Below are positions 1 to 6,756 of a DNA stretch of 8,291 nt, piece by piece. Within the stretch, counting starts at the first letter, position 1. Each line of letters opens with the position of its first letter. Source of the DNA: Treponema sp. (lineage in GTDB: Bacteria; Spirochaetota; Spirochaetia; Treponematales; Breznakiellaceae); the NCBI GenBank assembly GCA_020216655.1, contig JAIWNU010000180.1, positions 1-8,291 of the forward strand. The letters run 5' to 3'. Position numbers and translations under genes: made by a program. A model generated the notes under the pieces. The model had not been told where the DNA came from and did no database searches. It saw only the letters and a list, made by a program, of their open reading frames with translations.

Positions 1-382
1 AATTTGTATTAGAGGCGAAAAACTCTTTATTGCAAAGCGCATTCCGGGAGGCTCTATGGGAGAACGATGGGAGTTCCCCGGAGGAAAGGTAGAAGCTGAA
101 GAATCGGACCAGGATGCCCTTATTCGGGAGTACAAAGAAGAATTCGGGGTCCCCGTCACGGTCGGTCCCTGTATTGCCTCTTCAGAATTTGAACACCACC
201 AGCAAAAACGTTACCTATTTGCATACCTCGTGCATATTCCGGACCTGCAGTTTGAGATGACAGAACACACCCAATATCACTGGGCAACCCTGGATGAAAT
301 AAAAGAGCTCAATTTTGCCGATTCGGATAAAAAACTCATACCTGATATTGCTCACTATTTACAGAATATACAGGGACACTAA
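1..382 (+). CDS. MutT-type Nudix hydrolase, 5'-truncated by the window edge
   Basis: The reading frame is open from base 2, so the gene starts upstream of the window. The ATG at 56 is probably an internal methionine: the 18 in-frame residues before it (ending LFIAKRIPGGS) look like the normal strand that precedes a Nudix box. Of 126 visible residues, 28-50 match Gx5Ex7REUxEExGU, with G28, E34, R42, E43, E46, E47 and G49 all present; these glutamates bind the catalytic metal. The sequence around WEFPGGKVE resembles the MutT 8-oxo-dGTPase group, which removes oxidised nucleotides from the pool, but Nudix substrates cannot be read safely from the box alone. The tail has the usual W..LDE..ELNFA..D layout of MutT proteins. 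Its TAA stop directly abuts the ATG of the lipoprotein gene, which points to co-transcription. Family assignment is firm; the substrate is inferred. Confidence 0.9.
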   Translation, partial: ICIRGEKLFIAKRIPGGSMGERWEFPGGKVEAEESDQDALIREYKEEFGVPVTVGPCIASSEFEHHQQKRYLFAYLVHIPDLQFEMTEHTQYHWATLDEIKELNFADSDKKLIPDIAHYLQNIQGH

Positions 383-775
383 ATGCATAAAATGAAAAAT
401 CTTCTAAAGAGTGGTCTTCTAATCGGTCTCATTCTCAGTAGTTCATCCTGTTTTCTTGCAAGTCCCGAAAAAGAACTTAAACCTCCCGCAACTTTTCCTC
501 TTTCGCGTTCAGCCCTCGGTTATGTTTTAATTACCGATACATACACCCAGTTGCTCGACAGCCTTGGAAATAACAGTGTATCCCTCGGCGTTTTAAGAAA
601 AGGATCAATACTGCCCGTCTTAGAGCGTAGAATCGTGCAAAGCGAAAGCAAGGCTGAACGCTGGATTCTGGTGATGGCCCAAGAAAGGGGCTGGATTCGG
701 GAATCCTCTGGCCGCCTCTTTGCAACAGAAGCCCAGGCAAAGACAGCCCTTAATTCCATGCAAGAAAGGGAATGA
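383..775 (+). CDS. Small lipoprotein with possible SH3-like domain
   Basis: This 130-residue protein begins with a basic N-terminus (MHKMKNLLK) and a hydrophobic stretch (residues 10-18), followed by SSSSC with the lipid-acceptor cysteine at 23. A serine-rich lipobox of this kind is common in spirochaetes. Residues 46-108 (GYVLITDTY, LGVLRKGSILPVLERR, RWILVMAQERGWI) have the spacing of a bacterial SH3-like beta barrel: a short strand, a G-turn with RKGS, a WILV strand and a closing GWI. That fold call is by eye and tentative. The ATG at 383 is preceded by AGGGA at 372-376 with a 6-nt gap; the ATG at 392 has no such site. The gene starts right after the Nudix stop, and its TGA overlaps the start of the DUF445 gene. 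It is probably anchored in a membrane facing the periplasm; I do not recognise a specific function. Confidence 0.8.
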   Translation: MHKMKNLLKSGLLIGLILSSSSCFLASPEKELKPPATFPLSRSALGYVLITDTYTQLLDSLGNNSVSLGVLRKGSILPVLERRIVQSESKAERWILVMAQERGWIRESSGRLFATEAQAKTALNSMQERE

Positions 776-2136
776 TGAACAATATTCTTTTATACCTCGC
801 TCCGCCAGTTATCGGGGCAATCATTGGTTATGTAACAAACGCAATTGCAATAAAAATGCTTTTTAGGCCCCTGTATCCCATTAAAATCGGTCCCTTTCAA
901 TTACCCTTTACTCCTGGCATTCTTCCCCGGGAACGACACAAGCTTGCAGACAACATAGGACGTATGGTAGAACGGGAGCTTCTTACCGAAGAAATAATCC
1001 GTCAGCGTTTATCCAAACCGGATGTTATTCAAGCTGTCGAACAAGGAGTATCCTCTGCTACAGAACAGCTGCTCGATACAAAACTGCAGGGCAGTTCCGA
1101 TTTCGCCAAAGAAGCTATCGATTTTCTTGTACACACGATTCATAACCCGGGCTTTATTAACGCTCTCGGTTCTCTGTTAGATAACATTGCGGAGGACCTC
1201 CAAGGACGCAAAATATCGGACCTTTCAGGAATAGAGATTGATGAACTTCAGGCAAAGGTGCAGCTTTTAATTTCCCAGCAGCTTGAGCAGCTGCTTCCCG
1301 CCGCATCCAGCAGTATCGGAAGCCTCCTGGATTCCCATTACATGGAATTAAAAGATAGGCTTATTAATTTTTTGCGGCTCCCTGAAATTCATGAACAGCT
1401 GGAAGTACAGGGCCGGATTTTTTTGCAAAAAACGTTTCTTAAGCTCAATACATTCCAGAGATTTTTTATTTCCGCAGCCCAATATGACAAAACCCTGGAT
1501 GAACGGATGGGCGATATTATCGATGACCTCATTTACCAAATCGATGTTCTTTTAAGCAAAGAAGAAAATAAAATTATGCTTGTCCGTTATGTTCAATCTT
1601 TTATAGCCGATTTAGGAACCAAGCGGGAGACCCTGTATCGTCTTACGGGGATGCTGAACGGCCTTATTGCACCAGCCCTCCACAAAGAACTGGGAGACCT
1701 CGTACAAAGCATTACCGGCTTAGATAGGGAAGCACAACGAAAAGTCCTGCGCACCCGGTTTCAGTCATGGATGCAGGCAAGCAGCGAAGAGGCCATTAAG
1801 GCTTCTCTATTGAAGTATTTAAACCAACATGCAGAAAGCCGCATAGGCGAAATAGTACACATAGATATGGCTCAAAAAGCCCATATTGATGGATTTATTG
1901 CCCATACTTTAATTGATATGGCACACAGAAAAATCGCCGATGCTCTCAAAATGATTAACATACGAAGCATCGTATCAGACCGCATCGACTCCCTCGATAT
2001 GGAATCGGTAGAACGAATCGTACTCGACGTTATGGCGAGCCAATTCAAATGGATTAACGTTTTTGGAGCTATTCTCGGGGCCCTGATCGGTGCAGGTCAG
2101 GTGGTGCTTTCATTCTTTCTTAAAGGTCTCAACTGA
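775..2136 (+). CDS. DUF445 family membrane protein (YheB-like)
   Basis: The protein has 453 residues from the ATG at 775, or 454 from the adjacent ATG at 772. The GAAAGGG site ending at 770 is better spaced for 775 (4 nt) than for 772 (1 nt). A hydrophobic N-terminal segment (about residues 4-26) runs into GYVTNAIAIKMLFRP, then TPGILPRER at 46-54; this N-terminal signature is typical of DUF445 proteins such as Bacillus YheB. A long, mostly helical soluble middle follows, and a second membrane helix lies near the C-terminus (about 427-449), rich in GAxxGAxxGAG. The family has an N- and C-terminal membrane-hairpin architecture and no established biochemical role. Its start overlaps the lipoprotein stop, so the two are likely translationally coupled. 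The last 27 bp overlap the 3' end of rlmN on the other strand. Confidence 0.9.
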   Translation: MNNILLYLAPPVIGAIIGYVTNAIAIKMLFRPLYPIKIGPFQLPFTPGILPRERHKLADNIGRMVERELLTEEIIRQRLSKPDVIQAVEQGVSSATEQLLDTKLQGSSDFAKEAIDFLVHTIHNPGFINALGSLLDNIAEDLQGRKISDLSGIEIDELQAKVQLLISQQLEQLLPAASSSIGSLLDSHYMELKDRLINFLRLPEIHEQLEVQGRIFLQKTFLKLNTFQRFFISAAQYDKTLDERMGDIIDDLIYQIDVLLSKEENKIMLVRYVQSFIADLGTKRETLYRLTGMLNGLIAPALHKELGDLVQSITGLDREAQRKVLRTRFQSWMQASSEEAIKASLLKYLNQHAESRIGEIVHIDMAQKAHIDGFIAHTLIDMAHRKIADALKMINIRSIVSDRIDSLDMESVERIVLDVMASQFKWINVFGAILGALIGAGQVVLSFFLKGLN

Positions 2137-3153
2137 GCCAAGCTGTCCGCAGGCTCCGGATACACCGCGACCCTTTCGGTACCTTCTTGTCACAGTGAGT
2201 CCCCGCCGTTCAAGCTCCGCAACCATGGCATCTATTTCCCTGTCCGTAGGTTCTTTAAAATCTGTGCCATCAATACCCATACCATCCACTGGATTCCATG
2301 GAATAAGGTTGATGATAACATCGAGCCCTTTGGCAAACTGAGCCAGTGCGATGGCATCTTCTTTTTTGGTATTCACGTCTTTAAGCAAGACTGCTTCCAA
2401 GGTTATCCGTTTGTCATGCTTTGACTGAAAGTATCTCAGGGCTTCCTTAAGCTCAGGCAGCGGATTGGTTTTACTGACGGGCATTAATTTTTCCCGCATT
2501 GCCTCATTTGCAGTCGTAAGGGATACAGCCAGTCTTACCTCAGGCCCATTATCCGCCAAATCTTTAATACCCGAAACAATACCGCTCGTAGAAATGGTTA
2601 TCCTGCGCCGAGACATTCCGAGGCCCGCTGGATCGGACCAAATATTCATGGCTGTTCTTAAATTGCTTAGGTTGAGCAGGGGCTCACCCATACCCATGAC
2701 GACAATATTTGCTATATCACCAGCAGCGGCTTGGCAATGATAAAGCTGCTCGGCGATTTCTGCGGCGTTTAAATTCCGCAAAAAGCCAAGGCTGCCGGTT
2801 TTGCAGAACGCACAGGCCATAGGGCAGCCAACCTGAGTAGAAATACAGGCTGTTTTCCGCCCCTCTCCGTCCACCAGGACCACCGCTTCAATTTTTGTTC
2901 CATCCTGTAGTGCAATTTGCAGCTTAATTGTCCCGTCCGAATCGGTGAGCGTATCGGCAACAGAAGTTTCCATGACCAAAAAACGTTCACTCAGTGTTTT
3001 CCGCAATTCCTGGGAAAGATCGGTCATTTGGTCAAAATTTCGAGCTCCCCGGGATATCCATTTAAAGATCTGCCGGGCCCGAAAAGCGGGTAGGGGTTTT
3101 AAAAGTTCGGTTAACTCGCCAAGGGTATAGCCTGTGATACTCGGTAAAGCCAT
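2110..3153 (-). CDS. rlmN: Dual-specificity rRNA/tRNA adenine C2-methyltransferase RlmN (radical SAM)
   Basis: This 347-residue protein is the right length for RlmN, which methylates C2 of A2503 in 23S rRNA and of A37 in some tRNAs by radical-SAM chemistry. The [4Fe-4S] motif CxxxCxxC is C110, C114 and C117. C103, seven residues earlier, and C335 in GVSGACGQL match the two catalytic cysteines of the family (C118 and C355 in E. coli). A GMGEP SAM-contact motif lies at 154-158, ISTSG at 187-191, and NLIPWNP at 282-288. All key residues are present, so the enzyme should be active. The ATG overlaps the TAA of the TPR gene upstream (TAATG), and no strong ribosome-binding site is seen, which suggests translation coupled to the TPR gene. 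The C-terminus is short after the catalytic cysteine (12 residues) and overlaps the convergent DUF445 gene. Confidence 0.97.
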   Translation of the reverse strand: MALPSITGYTLGELTELLKPLPAFRARQIFKWISRGARNFDQMTDLSQELRKTLSERFLVMETSVADTLTDSDGTIKLQIALQDGTKIEAVVLVDGEGRKTACISTQVGCPMACAFCKTGSLGFLRNLNAAEIAEQLYHCQAAAGDIANIVVMGMGEPLLNLSNLRTAMNIWSDPAGLGMSRRRITISTSGIVSGIKDLADNGPEVRLAVSLTTANEAMREKLMPVSKTNPLPELKEALRYFQSKHDKRITLEAVLLKDVNTKKEDAIALAQFAKGLDVIINLIPWNPVDGMGIDGTDFKEPTDREIDAMVAELERRGLTVTRRYRKGRGVSGACGQLGSVETFKKE

Positions 3154-4307
3154 TATGCTTGTAATTTCTCTAGGTACTCGGATATGGCTGCATTTCGCTG
3201 CCCTGTCTTTTGAAATTCAGCCAGAACTTCGATAGCCCGTTCTTTGTCGCCCTTCTTTATCCAGCAATCGGCCAGCTCAATGTACAGGCGGTAATTTTTA
3301 GGATCCTGCTGTACAAGACGCCGCAGGGATTCAATCGCATCATCATATTTTCCCTGCATCTTCGAAACCACCGCAAGACCCAGCACCGCGTATATATCGA
3401 ATTCAATATTTAATGCCCGGTGATAGTAATCAGCGGCCTTGTCAAAGTCTCCCATATTGCGGTATGCGTCTCCCGCACGGGTAAGAATCACCTTGTTTCG
3501 GGGATCCTGTTCCAGAATCTTGTTCCAATATTCAAGGGATTTATGCTGCTGATTCATGCCACGGTAACAGTCAGCGAGGCCAAATAGGGCATAAAAGTTG
3601 TAGGGATCCATTTTAAGGGCCCGTTCAAAATAGGGTACCCCTTCCGCAAAGGTTTTGAGCTTCCGGTGACAGTTGCCGATGGATGTAAGCACCCGGATAT
3701 CCACATTGTCTTTGTGGAGGGAAAGCATCTTTTCCCAATAATATAATGCGTCCCGGTATTCCTTAAAGTCGTAGTGCAGGTGTCCAAGGCCGATCAGTGC
3801 ATAGGGATTGTTTTCTTCCATCTCGAGCACTCTTAAATAGACTGCCTTGGATTTGCGAAAATCCCGTACTTTTCGGTATGCGTCGGCAACCCGGGTAAGC
3901 ACTGTAATGTTGTGATCATCATGGAGGAGGTACTGTTCCCAGATCTCAATAGCCTTTTGGTACTGATTCAATGCCTTGTAGCAGTCTGCAAGGCCAAAAA
4001 GAGCGTAATTGTTTCCCGGATGATGGGATAGACAGCGGCGGTAATATTCAACCGCCTCACGGAAGGCACCCCGTTTGCGGGCCGTGTCTCCAAGGCCGAC
4101 CAGGGCGTAATTATTATCCGGATCCTTCGCTAAAATCTCTTCAAAGGCGGCAATGGCTTCTGCAAGTTTGTTTTCTTTTATAAGCTGATATCCCTTTTTA
4201 GACAGTTCAGAGATTTCAGAAAACTCATCTTTTTCTTTTTTATCCCCATCATTGACAGGGGAGCTTTGTTCCATATTAGGATTTAAAAAATTCTGATCGT
4301 CACCCAT
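3153..4307 (-). CDS. Tetratricopeptide-repeat protein
   Basis: I place the start at the ATG at 4307 (384 residues) because AGGA at 4319-4316 sits 8 nt upstream. The in-frame ATG at 4322 would add five residues and has a poorly spaced site. The first ~32 residues are polar and probably disordered; from about residue 33 to the end the protein is a run of roughly nine to ten 34-residue TPR units, with the usual W/Y, G/A, Y and A/P positions. The units alternate in type: YA-L-GL repeats at 101, 169, 239 and 306, and VLTR-like repeats at 136, 206 and 274, giving a 67-70-residue double period. There is no signal peptide or membrane segment, so it is likely a cytoplasmic scaffold. It starts 1 nt after the stop of the small upstream protein and overlaps rlmN, so all three are probably expressed together. 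No specific partner can be read from the sequence. Confidence 0.9.
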   Translation of the reverse strand: MGDDQNFLNPNMEQSSPVNDGDKKEKDEFSEISELSKKGYQLIKENKLAEAIAAFEEILAKDPDNNYALVGLGDTARKRGAFREAVEYYRRCLSHHPGNNYALFGLADCYKALNQYQKAIEIWEQYLLHDDHNITVLTRVADAYRKVRDFRKSKAVYLRVLEMEENNPYALIGLGHLHYDFKEYRDALYYWEKMLSLHKDNVDIRVLTSIGNCHRKLKTFAEGVPYFERALKMDPYNFYALFGLADCYRGMNQQHKSLEYWNKILEQDPRNKVILTRAGDAYRNMGDFDKAADYYHRALNIEFDIYAVLGLAVVSKMQGKYDDAIESLRRLVQQDPKNYRLYIELADCWIKKGDKERAIEVLAEFQKTGQRNAAISEYLEKLQA

Positions 4308-4308
4308 A

Positions 4309-4641
4309 CTATTTTTCCTCATCCTGTATCAATTTTTGTATCAAAGCACTCAGTTTTTCAATTAACGGTTCTGCTTTGTTTTTATCCGGTGCAAGCCAAT
4401 ACATTTTAAGGGCATCGAGACTGCGGCCATGTTCCAAATACCAGTCTCCAAGGCGGATAAGTCCATCCGAATAGCCAGTGGTGATAAAAATACGTTCCGC
4501 CGCCTTAATGTCACCCTTGTTGAATAATTCGTTACCCTTTCTGTTGAGTTGAACTTTTTGTGTCGAATCAAGCTCTGGTCGTGTTGTTGTTTTTATAAAT
4601 CCGAGGTTTTCGAAACGACCAAACAAGGTATCCTTATTCAA
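4309..4641 (-). CDS. Small conserved-looking TPR-like protein, function unknown
   Basis: The 110-residue protein starts at TTG (4641), supported by AAGGA just upstream (spacing 6 nt); no ATG exists near the N-terminus. Residues 31-52 (QLNRKGNELFNKGDIKAAERIF) and 59-83 (DGLIRLGDWYLEHGRSLDALKMYWL) form two helix pairs with TPR-like G, A and Y/W positions. The C-terminus is a Lys/Glu-rich amphipathic helix (LIEKLSALIQKLIQDEEK, 93-110). The N-terminal 25 residues (TLFGRFENLGFIK) have no repeat pattern. The gene sits just downstream of a promoter-like AT-rich stretch, is the first gene of the minus-strand unit that continues into the large TPR protein and rlmN, and supplies the ribosome-binding site of the TPR gene from its own last codons. 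It may be a partner of that protein; this rests on context only. Confidence 0.75.
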   Translation of the reverse strand: MNKDTLFGRFENLGFIKTTTRPELDSTQKVQLNRKGNELFNKGDIKAAERIFITTGYSDGLIRLGDWYLEHGRSLDALKMYWLAPDKNKAEPLIEKLSALIQKLIQDEEK

Positions 4642-4656
4642 CTTTTATCCTTATAA

Positions 4657-4698
4657 ATTATAATATAAAATATAGAGCAAGCGCAACCAAATTTGCAA
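4657..4698 (-). promoter_or_regulatory. Candidate promoter for the small TPR-like gene
   Basis: Read on the minus strand, TTGCAA at 4698-4693 is followed after 18 nt by TATATT at 4674-4669, which would give a leader of about 20 nt before the TTG start. A second -10-like TATAAT lies at 4662-4657, but it would place transcription start almost on the ribosome-binding site. The whole stretch is very AT-rich, so chance matches are likely; the position between the palindrome cluster and the gene is what makes it plausible. Confidence 0.4.
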
Positions 4699-4734
4699 TA
4701 AAAAACCGTAAAAAACTCTAAAATATGAGATATG

Positions 4735-4771
4735 AGCCAATTTCAAAAGTCGGTCACTTTTGAAATTGGCT
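4735..4771. repeat. Perfect 15-bp inverted repeat (palindrome 1 of 3)
   Basis: The arm AGCCAATTTCAAAAG at 4735-4749 is exactly reverse-complementary to 4757-4771, with a 7-nt loop (4750-4756). It is stable enough to form a hairpin in RNA from either strand. No run of T follows on the minus strand, which is the sense strand here, so it is not a standard intrinsic terminator. It belongs to a cluster with the two palindromes at 4774-4835 and 4848-4882. Confidence 0.85.
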
Positions 4772-4773
4772 TT

Positions 4774-4835
4774 GCGATTGCTTGCGGTTGCGCGCAGTTT
4801 CTCTAAAACTGCATGCAACCGCTACGCCAAATCGC
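4774..4835. repeat. Long compound palindrome (palindrome 2 of 3)
   Basis: Three nested perfect helices form one 62-nt structure. GCGATT (4774-4779) pairs with AATCGC (4830-4835), GCGGTTGC (4784-4791) with GCAACCGC (4815-4822), and GCAGTTT (4794-4800) with AAACTGC (4806-4812), closing on the loop CTCTA (4801-4805). Small internal loops separate the helices. It is more GC-rich than the surrounding DNA. There is no adjacent T-run and no open reading frame of note. Confidence 0.8.
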
Positions 4836-4847
4836 GGATTTCAAGGT

Positions 4848-4882
4848 AGCTCTTTCAAAACTCTCTAAGTTTTGAAAGAGCT
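4848..4882. repeat. Perfect 15-bp inverted repeat just after rsmD (palindrome 3 of 3)
   Basis: The arm AGCTCTTTCAAAACT at 4848-4862 is exactly reverse-complementary to 4868-4882, with a 5-nt loop CTCTA on the plus strand (4863-4867). On the minus strand it begins 7 nt after the rsmD stop codon, the position of a transcription end or mRNA 3'-end protector. A T-run is missing after it (the minus strand continues ACCTTGAAA), so an intrinsic terminator would have to be of a non-standard kind. Confidence 0.85.
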
Positions 4883-4889
4883 TTAGATA

Positions 4890-5423
4890 CTATTGTTCCA
4901 TTCGATAAAAATCGACAATGGATCGCCCGTATTCTCTGCGGTCTATCAATGTGAGTGTTTCGAGCTGATCTGGAAAATGATCCTCCCGCGGCCGGTGAAT
5001 AAGCAAAATAGAGCCCGGTTTCATCAACTTGGACCGTGCAATTGAAGCAACGAGCTGCTGCTTAAAACGGTACGGGAAAGGGGGATCGCAAAAAATGTAA
5101 TCGAAAGAGTGTTTTGCCCGTTTTACAAAGAGTTCAGCGGACATAAAATGACAGTTTATCCGCACCGGCGATATAGAAACATTTTTAATGAGGGTACTTC
5201 GTTTTAAGCTGTCCATTTCCACCGCATCAATCGGATCTGCCCCTCGGCTTGCGGCTTCCAGGGCAATAATACCCGAGCCGGAAAAAATATCTAAAAAGGA
5301 TTTGCCAGTTAAGTCTCCCAGAATGGCGAATACCGATTCGCGCATGCGGTCCATAGCAGGCCGTATAACCCCTTCAGGTACTTCAACTTTCCTTCCGCAT
5401 AATTGGCCTCCGGTTATTCTCAT
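4890..5423 (-). CDS. rsmD: 16S rRNA (guanine-N2)-methyltransferase RsmD
   Basis: This 177-residue protein is the usual length for RsmD, which methylates N2 of G966 in 16S rRNA within assembled or assembling 30S subunits. The family N-terminus is clear: MRITGGQLCGRK, then RPAMDRMRES at 21-30. The SAM-binding motif I is FLDIFSGSG (43-51), E69 follows in AVEMD as the likely ribose contact, and the catalytic motif IV is DPPF at 113-116. The ATG at 5423 is preceded by AGGAG, which lies across the stop codon of the FAD-protein gene; only 4 nt separate the genes, so translation is probably coupled. The hairpin at 4848-4882 follows directly. All motifs are intact; confidence in the family is high. 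Confidence 0.95.
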   Translation of the reverse strand: MRITGGQLCGRKVEVPEGVIRPAMDRMRESVFAILGDLTGKSFLDIFSGSGIIALEAASRGADPIDAVEMDSLKRSTLIKNVSISPVRINCHFMSAELFVKRAKHSFDYIFCDPPFPYRFKQQLVASIARSKLMKPGSILLIHRPREDHFPDQLETLTLIDRREYGRSIVDFYRMEQ

Positions 5424-5427
5424 ATTC

Positions 5428-6711
5428 TTACTCCTGTTTCAGCATCCCGTCGGCTACACGGAGGCCGCTTGCCCAGGCTGCGGTAATGCCCCGGCTCGTA
5501 CCCGCACCGTCTCCTGCAAGATAGACCCCATCCAGGGCCATAAAATAGCGGGGATCCTTAAATTGGGGCTTATTTGCATAGAGCTTAATTTCAGGGTAAT
5601 ACATAATAGTGCTTGGATGTAATACTCCGGGCACAATAGTATCCAGCAGTTTCAGGGCTTTCCAGATGGATCTCAGAAATTTAGCCGGCATGACTAAGCT
5701 TATGTCTCCGGGGGTGCAGTCTTTAAGGGTCGGTTCAAAATCAAATAGATCATGATTAAAACTATCCCTGGTTGAACGTTTACCCATCCTAAAGTCTCCG
5801 ACCCGCTGCATTAAGGGTTTACCGCCCCCGGCAAGCATAGCTTGGAGGCCGAGCATTTCTGCAAAATCCTGACCGGAAGCTAAGGGTTCGGTAAATTCAA
5901 CACTCCGGAGCATGGCAAAATTAACTAATCCATTGGCAGGACGTTCCGCAGACCAGGCGTGGCCGTTCACACTGTAATAGGTTTGACCATGACCGGTTTC
6001 ATACCGTTCTTTCACCACATGGGCACTCCGTGAGTTGGTGCAAAATGTCCTTACCCGTTCAGGAAAGAGAAATTTAGGGTCGTAATAATCCTTAACAATA
6101 GGGTAGTGGACTTCCCTTGTTTCTACCCGGATGCCTACATCAATGGAATTATCCGAATAGGGGATTCCTATGGTGGTCATGAGCTTTCGCAAAAAATCAA
6201 AACCGCCTCTGCCAGGGGCAATGAGGATAGCCTTATATGAAAGTTCACGTTTGTTGGTTTGAATAAGCTTTTTTTGGGGCTCGATGCTTATCAATGTCTC
6301 TTCCAGGGAGACCTCAACTCCCTTGTCCTGCAGTTCTCCGATCAGCCTATTGATGAGACGCAAGCCCCCATCGGTGCCTAAATGGGCCTGCTTTACATCC
6401 AGGAGTTCAACACCAATTTTTTGTGCCCGCTGGCCGTAGGCGCCCACATTTTTCCGTTCCATGAGGGATGGTTTTAAGAATGCAGTAACCCGTTCAAGAT
6501 AGTGCTCGGCCATATCTCGGGGCCAAAAATCTATGGGAAAACCTATAGGGTAAGTAAAATTCATTTTGCAATCGTTCCGAAGTCCTCCGGAAGATACTTT
6601 TGCCTTATCCAGCAGAATGATACGGGATTGTGGTCTTTTTTCTATCAATTCAAATGCCGCACCGAGACCAGTCGGGCCTGTTCCAACAAGAATAAAATCA
6701 GCCTGTTCCAT
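5428..6711 (-). CDS. FAD-dependent dehydrogenase-like protein (COG2509 type)
   Basis: From the ATG at 6711 the protein has 427 residues and begins MEQADFILVGTGPTGLGAA, a Rossmann dinucleotide-binding fold with GxGxxG at 10-15. An acidic residue (D35) ends the second strand, as expected for binding the FAD ribose. APGRGG at 165-170 and the C-terminal GDGAGTSRGIT (400-410) match the second FAD-contact motifs of the uncharacterised dehydrogenases of COG2509. The middle contains a large substrate domain with no catalytic motif that I recognise. An in-frame TTG at 6741 would add 10 residues, but the GxGxxG spacing favours 6711. Neither start has a visible ribosome-binding site. It lies between a small acidic protein and rsmD on the same strand. 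The substrate is unknown; no signal peptide or membrane helix is seen, so it is probably cytoplasmic. Confidence 0.88.
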   Translation of the reverse strand: MEQADFILVGTGPTGLGAAFELIEKRPQSRIILLDKAKVSSGGLRNDCKMNFTYPIGFPIDFWPRDMAEHYLERVTAFLKPSLMERKNVGAYGQRAQKIGVELLDVKQAHLGTDGGLRLINRLIGELQDKGVEVSLEETLISIEPQKKLIQTNKRELSYKAILIAPGRGGFDFLRKLMTTIGIPYSDNSIDVGIRVETREVHYPIVKDYYDPKFLFPERVRTFCTNSRSAHVVKERYETGHGQTYYSVNGHAWSAERPANGLVNFAMLRSVEFTEPLASGQDFAEMLGLQAMLAGGGKPLMQRVGDFRMGKRSTRDSFNHDLFDFEPTLKDCTPGDISLVMPAKFLRSIWKALKLLDTIVPGVLHPSTIMYYPEIKLYANKPQFKDPRYFMALDGVYLAGDGAGTSRGITAAWASGLRVADGMLKQE

Positions 6712-6756
6712 GGGAAGTATAGTAGCATATTTAGAGAGCAAAAGACGAGGGGGTTT

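Noticed and set aside
56..58. ATG at 56 as the true start of the Nudix gene
   Set aside because: The frame is open upstream to the window edge and the residues there match the strand that normally precedes the Nudix box.
520..759. Minus-strand reading frames opposite the lipoprotein gene
   Set aside because: The plus-strand gene has a start site, lipobox and operon context; the antisense frames have none of these.
4848..4882. Standard intrinsic terminator of rsmD
   Set aside because: The hairpin is strong and well placed, but there is no T-run after it on the minus strand, so I list it as an inverted repeat only.
4735..4882. CRISPR array or tRNA-like element
   Set aside because: The repeats are inverted and not regularly spaced direct repeats, and no cloverleaf with conserved tRNA bases can be drawn.
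5188..5622. 144-codon plus-strand reading frame across the rsmD/FAD-gene junction
   Set aside because: It spans the boundary of two confident minus-strand genes and shows no recognisable domain; it is a shadow frame.
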